Below, piece by piece: positions 56,787 to 64,000 of a DNA stretch of 64,000 nucleotides. Every line of letters starts with the position of its first letter. Position 1 is the stretch's first letter. Made by a program: the position numbers and the translations under genes. Origin of the DNA: Nitrospinota bacterium (lineage in GTDB: Bacteria; 2-12-FULL-45-22; JACOWJ01). The notes below the pieces were generated by a model. It was not told the DNA's origin. It did no database searches and was given only the letters and a program-made list of their open reading frames with translations. The stretch spans positions 19,335 through 83,334 of the forward strand of contig JACOWJ010000029.1 in the NCBI GenBank assembly GCA_016176845.1, given 5' to 3'.

Positions 56787-59219
56787 GTGAACGGAGCTGC
56801 CATGGACTGGAAAAGACGACTGGCCCGATTGCTGGTAGAGCACACCGGCGTTGTGCTTGTGGTCATGCTCCTCTTTACCGGCGTGTTCGCCTATTTTTTA
56901 GTGACAGGACTCAAACTCAAGATCATTTTAGAAGAGATGGTTCCGCAAGGGCACCCCTATGTCAAGATCTATAATACCTATGCCCCCATCTTTGGCGGTG
57001 CGAATACCACCTTAGTCGAGGTAAGAACGGCCAAGGGGAATATCTACCACCCCCAATTCCTCCAGCGTTTCCGCAAGATCACAGAGGACCTTTATTATTA
57101 TCCGGATACAAACCGTTTCTCGATGCAATCGATCGCCCTAAAGAAGACGAAGGCCATCACCGGGGAGGCCGGGACCATCCGCATCGAGGCCATCATGTGG
57201 CCGGATATCCCACAGGATGCCGAAGGGCTCAGGCAACTCAGGATCAACGCCAAGGATCTCTATGGGGGCCAGCTCGTTTCGGCCGATGATACGGCTGCCA
57301 TGATCATCCTGGACTTCAAGCCCGATATGGACTTTGAGAAGTTCCATCGCTTCTTCGAACAGCTTCGGGAGCGCGAGGAGGCCGGCGGGGCCATCACGGT
57401 CCATGGCGTGGGACGCCCCCTCCTCCTGGGGACCATATACGCTCATGTCCCCCAGATGATGGGCATCTTTGTTCTGACCTTTCTGCTCATTGTGGGTGTG
57501 GTCTATGTCTATTACGCCTCGTTCGTCGGGGTCATGATCCCGGTCATCAAGGCAGTGATGACCACCATTTGGGGGTTTGGCTTTGTCAGCATCACCGGCT
57601 ACAATGTCAATCCCCTTATGCTCCTCCTTCCCTTCTTTGTCTTTGCCACCATCCTGAGCCACTCCATCCAGATCACCAACCGTTTCTACGAAGAGTACGC
57701 ACGGCTCAAGGATTTCAAGCTGGCGTTGGAAGAGACCATTACGGCGCTGCTGAAGCCGAGCTTCTCCGCGATCTTCACCGACGCCATGGGCTTCACGGTG
57801 CTCTACCTGGCCGCAATCCCAACCATCCGGATCCTCTCTATTCTCTGCACCGCCTGGCTCTTGAGCATCACCCTGGCCGTGACCTTCAGCGCCGCCACCT
57901 TCTTTTACGTGCCGCTCCCCGAGACGCTGGAGGCGAGAGGAAAAAAGTGGCTCCATAAGTTTAGCCTGTTGGCAGACCTGGATTACCAGCGATGGGGCAA
58001 GACGGTCCTCGTGGTGGTAGCCGGGATCTTTGTCATAGGAGCCGTTCTCGTCCCCCGAGTCGTGATCGGCGATCCGCATCCGGGAAGCCCGATCCTCTGG
58101 CCTACGGCTCGTTATAATCGGGATAACGGGGAAATCAACCAACGATTTGGCCGTTTGGGAACCGATACCCTCCAGCTCTTTGTGGATGGCCCTGAAGGAA
58201 CCATGGCAGAGCCCCGGGTATACCAGACCATCGAGGACCTGTCGCGCGTTTTGCACCAGAGGCACGAGGAGGTGAGCGGGGTGCAGTCTCTGGTCCCGCT
58301 GGTGAAGAAGGTCCATGCGGTAGTTTTCGAGGGAGACCCCTCCTATGAGTTTATTCCCGCCTCCCGCGATACCATTGCGATGGACCTCTATTTCTTCCGC
58401 TCACGCTCCGATCCGGGCGATTTTGACGTATTTACCGACGGGAGCTGGCTGAAGGGAAATGTCGTCTATTTTCTCAGCGACCACAAGAACGCTACACTCC
58501 GAAAGATCGCTGCCGATATGGAGGAGTTCTTTGCCGGCGAACCGGGCGAGCCGAAAGAGACGGTTCGGCATCTTTTCCCAGGCGGGCTGGGGGGCCTCAC
58601 CCTGGCCACCGACCAGGTCATCGAAAGATCGGGATATTGGACCATTGCCGCTATCCTGGGGGTCATTGTCGTTACCGTTTATATCAGCTACCGTTCCATA
58701 GCGGCCTGCCTCCTCCTTGCCGTCGTCCTCTTGGGGGCCCAGCTGATTGCCCAGGCCTATATGTATTTCATGGGGATCGGGATGAACCTGAGCACCCTGC
58801 CGGTGGCTGCAGTCGGGATGGGCCGCGGGGTGGATTACGGGATCTACGTGATGGATCGGCTTCAGGAGGAGTACCGCCGTTTGGGAAATCTCCCCCTGGC
58901 AATCCGGAGGATGCTGGAATCTTCGGGGACCGCCATCGTCCTCACGGCCAGCACGATGATTGTCCCCCTGATCCCGTGGTATTTCCTGTCGGGGTTAAGG
59001 TTCCAGGCGGAGATGGGCTTTCTATTGGCGATCGTTCTCTTCTTTAACATGTTGGGAGCCATTGTCTTTATTCCGGCTGCGGTCACGGTCTTTAAGCCCA
59101 AATCCTTACTGGGAAAGAGGGCGGTTGACACGAAAATGCCAGATCACCCCCCCTCTCCCCCCCCTTACGAAGGGGGGGCTGGGGGGGGTATTCCTCTCAA
59201 GAGAAAGGGATTAACATAA
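56787..59219 (+). CDS. RND superfamily (MMPL-type) transporter
   Basis: Two-fold TM architecture; AVGMGRGVDYGIYVMDRLQEEYRR; GTG start. Confidence 0.9.
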   Translation: MNGAAMDWKRRLARLLVEHTGVVLVVMLLFTGVFAYFLVTGLKLKIILEEMVPQGHPYVKIYNTYAPIFGGANTTLVEVRTAKGNIYHPQFLQRFRKITEDLYYYPDTNRFSMQSIALKKTKAITGEAGTIRIEAIMWPDIPQDAEGLRQLRINAKDLYGGQLVSADDTAAMIILDFKPDMDFEKFHRFFEQLREREEAGGAITVHGVGRPLLLGTIYAHVPQMMGIFVLTFLLIVGVVYVYYASFVGVMIPVIKAVMTTIWGFGFVSITGYNVNPLMLLLPFFVFATILSHSIQITNRFYEEYARLKDFKLALEETITALLKPSFSAIFTDAMGFTVLYLAAIPTIRILSILCTAWLLSITLAVTFSAATFFYVPLPETLEARGKKWLHKFSLLADLDYQRWGKTVLVVVAGIFVIGAVLVPRVVIGDPHPGSPILWPTARYNRDNGEINQRFGRLGTDTLQLFVDGPEGTMAEPRVYQTIEDLSRVLHQRHEEVSGVQSLVPLVKKVHAVVFEGDPSYEFIPASRDTIAMDLYFFRSRSDPGDFDVFTDGSWLKGNVVYFLSDHKNATLRKIAADMEEFFAGEPGEPKETVRHLFPGGLGGLTLATDQVIERSGYWTIAAILGVIVVTVYISYRSIAACLLLAVVLLGAQLIAQAYMYFMGIGMNLSTLPVAAVGMGRGVDYGIYVMDRLQEEYRRLGNLPLAIRRMLESSGTAIVLTASTMIVPLIPWYFLSGLRFQAEMGFLLAIVLFFNMLGAIVFIPAAVTVFKPKSLLGKRAVDTKMPDHPPSPPPYEGGAGGGIPLKRKGLT

Positions 59220-59302
59220 CCCATTTCCATGGGCTTGGGTGCCCAAAAGGCATGACGGATTGATAAGGAATAGAGAGAAAACCAACAAAGAGAGGAGTTG
59301 GC

Positions 59303-61174
59303 ATGAAGCGATGGCAAAAGAAGATGCGCAGCGTGGGTTGGGGGGCTTTATGGGCGATTCTCGTGGGGTGTTGGGTTGCCGGACCGGCCCAGGCAACCCT
59401 TTATGAGACGGCTTCCGAGGACGGAAAACACGACCTCCGGTTGGACGCCAGGATCCGGCAGGGGTTTGCCTTCGCCTATCAGAACGTGGGGCGGGGCTCC
59501 ACCGGGTCGATCTTTCAGAATCAGAGCGACGAATACCTGGTCGATTTCATCTCCAATTACAGCTACCAGGAGTGGATGCGGGTCAAGTTGAACCTGAACC
59601 TCTGGGGGGACCTGATCCATGGGGTCTTTCGACACGACAAACGTAACTTCGGTTACAAATACCAGGGGAAGGTCCATTCCTATACCGGCGCCACGGGGGA
59701 TGGGGATGCCGAAGAGGCTCTGGGTGTCGCAGACACCTGTCGGAATGGCGACTGCAACAACTTTCTCCGGGATCACTTGATCCGCGAGCTCTCCCTAACC
59801 TTCACCAACCGAGAGAAAGGCTATACCCTGACGCTGGGAAAGTTCCAGCGGGGATGGGGGCAGGCGGACGGACTGCGCCTGATGGATGTGATCAACCCCC
59901 TGGATCATCGCAAGCGCTTTCTTTTCAGGGATTTCGAAGAACTGCGGATCGAACAATGGATGGCCGATCTCACGCTCTTCCTGGACGATTACCTTCCCCT
60001 GGACCGCCTTGGCATCAAGTCCCAAAATCTGGAGTTGATCTGGATCCCCAACGTGCGACACAACGAGTTCCACGTCAACAACTTTTTTGATCAGGAGTCG
60101 GGCGGGCGGTGGGGCTTCCACCTGCCGCGGTACGACTTCTCGCCCCGCGGCCCACTTCCCGATCGGGTCTTCGTCCACCTGAACAACAAACCGGCCCACT
60201 CGAACTGGTGGAGTTGGGATCAGCCGGCCTTTGCCGCCCGCTATGCCTGGCAGATGTGGGACACGGAGCTGACCCTGAACGGTTACTATGGCTGGCAGGA
60301 CATGTTCATCTCCCGGGTGAAGAACTCCACGCTGCATTTGGGACCCAACGGCCGGACACCCGTCGCGCTGAACCCGCCCCCCTTCAATCAGCCAGTTTCC
60401 CCGGCCCTGTCCGAGCTGGCCTTTCAATGGGTCAACGCCGGTCTGGTCGACTTGGCCACAGGGACGGCGGACTCCTCCCTGGGCTTGCCCCTTCCTCCCC
60501 TGGGCAGTCCGGGCATCCCGGGCGGCCTCTCGGTAAGGTCCAATATCGATCTGGACTTCAGAGAGCGCAAAAAGCTGATCGGCTTCACGGGGACCCGGGA
60601 GATGCACTTCCTCAAGTTCCCCCCCAAGGGGGTGAGTCCGGTTTTCCGCCTGGAGACCTCTTACGAGTTCCAGAAACCTTTTAACACCGTCCGTCTGGTG
60701 GCCGACGACCGGTTTGCGGTGGTGAGGCATGATTTCTGGTCCACCCTGTTCGGCGTGGACTACTTTCTCTGGCTGCCGGATTCCTTCTATGGTAACTGGC
60801 TCTTGACCAACCCCCGCTCGATCTTCACCAGCTTTCAGTTCTTCTTGTTTAAGGTGAAGAACAACGGGTCGGGCAACCATCGGGTCCTCTGGCAGGCCCC
60901 CTATCGAGATTGGAAGAGGCCGGATAATGAGCTCTGGTTTACCTTCACCTGGAACACCGAGGTCTATAAAGACTTGATCAACGTGGATGCCCTGTACATC
61001 TACGACCAGAACAACAGCGGGCTCGGCATGCGACATCGGGTGACCTTCAGGAACTTTGGGGATAAGTGGCGACCCCGGCTCGAGTGGATCCATATGGAAG
61101 GCAAGGGAGATAAGTCCTTTGGGGCCTTTGACCGAAATGATTCCATTGAATTCGAGTTTGTCTATCAATTCTAA
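59303..61174 (+). CDS. DUF1302 family outer-membrane protein
   Basis: Signal peptide, ELSLTFTNREKGYTLTLGKFQRGWGQADGLRLMDVINPLDHRKR; located between RND and DUF1329 genes. Confidence 0.82.
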   Translation: MKRWQKKMRSVGWGALWAILVGCWVAGPAQATLYETASEDGKHDLRLDARIRQGFAFAYQNVGRGSTGSIFQNQSDEYLVDFISNYSYQEWMRVKLNLNLWGDLIHGVFRHDKRNFGYKYQGKVHSYTGATGDGDAEEALGVADTCRNGDCNNFLRDHLIRELSLTFTNREKGYTLTLGKFQRGWGQADGLRLMDVINPLDHRKRFLFRDFEELRIEQWMADLTLFLDDYLPLDRLGIKSQNLELIWIPNVRHNEFHVNNFFDQESGGRWGFHLPRYDFSPRGPLPDRVFVHLNNKPAHSNWWSWDQPAFAARYAWQMWDTELTLNGYYGWQDMFISRVKNSTLHLGPNGRTPVALNPPPFNQPVSPALSELAFQWVNAGLVDLATGTADSSLGLPLPPLGSPGIPGGLSVRSNIDLDFRERKKLIGFTGTREMHFLKFPPKGVSPVFRLETSYEFQKPFNTVRLVADDRFAVVRHDFWSTLFGVDYFLWLPDSFYGNWLLTNPRSIFTSFQFFLFKVKNNGSGNHRVLWQAPYRDWKRPDNELWFTFTWNTEVYKDLINVDALYIYDQNNSGLGMRHRVTFRNFGDKWRPRLEWIHMEGKGDKSFGAFDRNDSIEFEFVYQF

Positions 61175-61289
61175 CGCGATACTGTCTTCATGTTCCAGCT
61201 TACAGCCGATGAGTGGCGAGCTTTAAGGTCACAAATTGTGATCTTAGAAAAAGTTCCATTTTGGCACCTGAGGTTTCCGAAATGAAATC

Positions 61290-62774
61290 GTGGTCTCTCA
61301 AAAAGGAGGAACGATGAACCCAAACAGGAGGATCGTCTTTCTATGTAAAGCAACGATGGGGATGTTAATCGCCCTGTTCTTGATTTCCAGCGTTGCCGTT
61401 GCGGAAGAGCCGCCCCCGTATGTCAAAGATTGGGTCGAGTTCGCCAAGGCTTCCGGCAATGCCGCGGATAAGAAATGGGCGGAACTGCTGAATCACCCGG
61501 ATACATGGAGCTTGCAGAAGGGATGGAAGGAATGGCGGGGGTACGATGTCTCCGATCTCCTCGAGGAGGCAAGAAAGAAAGGGGAGATCCCCAAGGAGCT
61601 CAAGCCGGGACTGGTGATCACCCAGGACAACTATAAGAACTTCCTCTGGCTTCCCAAGTTCCTGCCTCAAAGCGTCATCAACCGCCTGGCGGATAAGCAG
61701 TGGCTGCCGATCAAGCAGATCCGGGTGGTCCCCAATACCTCTTATTATCTCTCGAAAAAGAGGTTGGACGGGGCAAAGAAGGAGACCGGCCAATTTTACG
61801 TGAGCCAAACCGGGGGTGCCAGGGTGAAGAACTGCATCACCTGTGGGCCTGGGGGAGAGGATACCTGGGCCCTCAGAAGCCAGGGGCTGCCCTTTGCCCC
61901 TAAGCCCAAGGACGGGTGGGAGCTCGTCTGGCTCCATATGGCCCATGACGTGGCCACAGATGCCCTTTATTTTAAGCCGATCGATTTCGTAATGTGCAAC
62001 TCCAAGAACAAAGTGGAACGGATCCAAACGGGCCACCTGTGGTGGATGCGGTTCCATGGCCGGACCGATTACAGCCCGACCCCCGAGTTCCCCAAGCAGG
62101 AAGAGATCTTCCAAGGAGGGGCAGTTTTCTGGCTTCATCCCCTCGATGTGAAGGGCCTCTGTGGGGTCCGCCTCCGCTCTTTCGACCCCTTAAAGCAGGA
62201 TTCCTTTAAGGTCTACATTCCCACCTTACGGAGGACGCGGGTGCTGGCAGGAAGCGACACCCAGGACCCCCTGGCGGTGAACAGCGACCTCACCTGGGAC
62301 GAATGGCGGGCCTTCTGGCAGCATATCAGCCGGGCCGAGCAGGACTGGAAAATTGTGGGCGAGGGATGGATCCTGGCCCCCCCGGAGCGGGGGATGGTGG
62401 ACCGCGGGCTGGTGTTCACCGATTGTGAGTATAAGAGCGTGGACGTGGAGCTGCGGCCGGTTTGGATCTTGGAGATGAAGGACAAGACGGGGAAGTACCA
62501 GTACAGCAAGCGAATACTCTGGATCGATAAGGAGTGGTACTATATCCAGGACACAGAGATGTACGACAAGAAGGGCAACCTCTGGCGGACCTGGTGGGAT
62601 GACGTCCGTTTCTGGAATCCTCGGACTGGAATCTCGATGTGGCGAGGGGTTGGGGTTTGGGACTCCATCAACCATCACCACACCTATATCCAAATGAACG
62701 TCGATTTCGAGGAGGCCAGCAAAGGGACCAAGGCCCAGTATTTCGACATTGAGACATTGCGCACTTACAAGTAA
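61290..62774 (+). CDS. DUF1329 family protein
   Basis: Signal peptide; late part GISMWRGVGVWDSINHHHTYIQMNVDFEEASKGTKAQYFDIETLRTYK; context with DUF1302. Confidence 0.8.
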   Translation: MVSQKGGTMNPNRRIVFLCKATMGMLIALFLISSVAVAEEPPPYVKDWVEFAKASGNAADKKWAELLNHPDTWSLQKGWKEWRGYDVSDLLEEARKKGEIPKELKPGLVITQDNYKNFLWLPKFLPQSVINRLADKQWLPIKQIRVVPNTSYYLSKKRLDGAKKETGQFYVSQTGGARVKNCITCGPGGEDTWALRSQGLPFAPKPKDGWELVWLHMAHDVATDALYFKPIDFVMCNSKNKVERIQTGHLWWMRFHGRTDYSPTPEFPKQEEIFQGGAVFWLHPLDVKGLCGVRLRSFDPLKQDSFKVYIPTLRRTRVLAGSDTQDPLAVNSDLTWDEWRAFWQHISRAEQDWKIVGEGWILAPPERGMVDRGLVFTDCEYKSVDVELRPVWILEMKDKTGKYQYSKRILWIDKEWYYIQDTEMYDKKGNLWRTWWDDVRFWNPRTGISMWRGVGVWDSINHHHTYIQMNVDFEEASKGTKAQYFDIETLRTYK

Positions 62775-62778
62775 TAAA

Positions 62779-62853
62779 TTAGGGATTAGGGGCTAGGGGC
62801 TAGTAAGAAAGAAGAGCTTTTGCTAATCCCTAGTCCCTAGTCCCTAGCCCCTA
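62779..62853. repeat. Dispersed element C, copy 4
   Basis: ttagggattaggggctaggggctagtaagaaagaagagcttttgctaatccctagtccctagtccctagcccctaa. Confidence 0.85.
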
Positions 62854-62934
62854 AAAATGGAAATTCCTATACGATGAACTTACAAGTAACGAGCTATGAG
62901 ATACCCAACCTGGCTTCGCAAAACCAGAGGGCTT

Positions 62935-64000
62935 ATGATGCAGAAGATTTTCAAGAGATTGGGCAATCATCAAGGGGCCGGCCGGCTTGGCGGCCTCTTG
63001 ATTGTGGGAGGGATTTTTACCGTCGTTTTTGTTGGCTTGGTGATCACGGTCATCTATCTGAGCAAAAGGGAGAAGGAGAAGGTTCAGGGGGAAAAGAAGG
63101 AGACTAAAGCCACCATCCTCCTCACGGTTGCGGTGGACTCTCAGAAGGTGACCGATGTCCTTTTTGACACCGCCCTCAAGAAGGAATTTTTTTCCCAAGA
63201 ATCTCTCCAGGTCAAGGATGTGCGCAAAGCCTCCAGCCAAGAGGCCCTCGATTCCCTGGAAAAGGGAGAGGCCCAGGTCGCCTTGATCGATGTCGCTCCC
63301 CTATTGGATAAAGGGGGAGGATATCGTCTCGTTGCCCCGATCGGCCATCTGCTTTTGTGGGGAGTGACCAAGAATGAGCGGGTAGCCGAGGAGGCCAAGG
63401 ATCTGGCTTCTTTGAGTGCTTATCCCCTCCTGAGCGATGCCCGAGAAGGGGAGGAGAACCGAATCCTTCTGGATGGGCTTGCCCACCAGGCTCATGCAAC
63501 CATCCGATATGACCAGGTAGATCATCAAGAATTCTTCCGCCTCAAGCAGCCTCCGGAGATCCTGCTCACCGCTGAGCCGGGAATCAGCCAGGGGTTAAAA
63601 TATGGCGGCAAGGTCTGTTTCCGCATCACCCCGGCAGCCCTCGGCCTCCCTTCCTCCCCGCCGACACGTTGTCTGGCGGCCAAGTTGAGCTACCTTCAGG
63701 GCAAGGAGGGAGAGGAGGCAACGCTCCGCCTTCGCGCCGCCCTGAAAAAGGCGAGCGACCTCATCTACACCAACCCCATGGGCATCCTCAATGATGTCTT
63801 GTACAACGTCTATTTCGGCCAGTATGACCTGGAGGTATTGGCCGAGGTCATCCAGCGGCTGGTACAGGAAAAGGCCATCCCCCGGGAGATGGAGGTGAGC
63901 TCCCCGCTTTTCATGCAGCTGGCGCGCGCCCAGTTGAAGGCACAGGGCAAGGACGGTGCTCAGGCCGAGGGGCTGGCCAGCCAGATTCTGTGGAAAGGGC
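62935..64000 (+). CDS. Membrane-anchored substrate-binding (NMT1/TauA-like) protein, partial
   Basis: Open frame to window end: MMQKIFKRLGNHQGAGRLGGLLIVGGIFTVVFVGLVITVIYLSKREKEK...VKDVRKASSQEALDSLEKGEAQVALIDVAP; not in the supplied ORF list because it runs off the edge. Confidence 0.65.
   Translation, partial: MMQKIFKRLGNHQGAGRLGGLLIVGGIFTVVFVGLVITVIYLSKREKEKVQGEKKETKATILLTVAVDSQKVTDVLFDTALKKEFFSQESLQVKDVRKASSQEALDSLEKGEAQVALIDVAPLLDKGGGYRLVAPIGHLLLWGVTKNERVAEEAKDLASLSAYPLLSDAREGEENRILLDGLAHQAHATIRYDQVDHQEFFRLKQPPEILLTAEPGISQGLKYGGKVCFRITPAALGLPSSPPTRCLAAKLSYLQGKEGEEATLRLRAALKKASDLIYTNPMGILNDVLYNVYFGQYDLEVLAEVIQRLVQEKAIPREMEVSSPLFMQLARAQLKAQGKDGAQAEGLASQILWKG

Noticed and set aside
59795-61168. 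457-aa minus-strand ORF
   Set aside because: Antisense to the DUF1302 gene
46935-62853. TTAGGG units as real telomeric sequence
   Set aside because: Short interspersed hairpins internal to a chromosome, not terminal arrays

Overview
64 kb of a GC-rich bacterial chromosome. Bacterial traits include tRNA-Leu with encoded CCA, enolase, queC/queE, SecA relic, LexA-like protein and NFACT/RqcH. The core is ordinary metabolism: ubiD, ubiX and LpdD-like genes, ribBA, mtnA, lutA plus a lutB-lutC fusion, a CoxMSL-type molybdenum hydroxylase with separate CoxD/CoxE-type genes, a FadL porin, HMG-CoA-synthase-like and thiolase genes, and a YCF48/RND/DUF1302/DUF1329 cluster. Several genes look archaeal-type: a free-standing ThrRS editing domain, a DUF120 CTP-dependent riboflavin kinase, a Clp1-like polynucleotide kinase, a TraB family protein and an HMGS-DUF35 fusion. 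The strongest candidate for an undescribed system is an AT-rich six-gene operon at about 34.2-40.4 kb. It encodes a TPR/zinc-ribbon membrane protein, DUF4388-TM-pseudopilin, TPR-roadblock, roadblock, an MglA-type GTPase fused by a 4 x 10-aa repeat linker to a SurA-type chaperone domain without PPIase, and another roadblock protein. The window also holds many gene relics (secA, methyltransferase, glycosyltransferase, Uma2, SDR tail, lutC tail, QueG-like, response regulator) and at least six families of short dispersed palindromic elements, one MITE-like. A 5'-UTR at about 41.4-41.8 kb has a nested pseudoknot and an alternative pairing next to the Shine-Dalgarno region. All calls are from reading the sequence and the supplied ORF translations; no searches were run.
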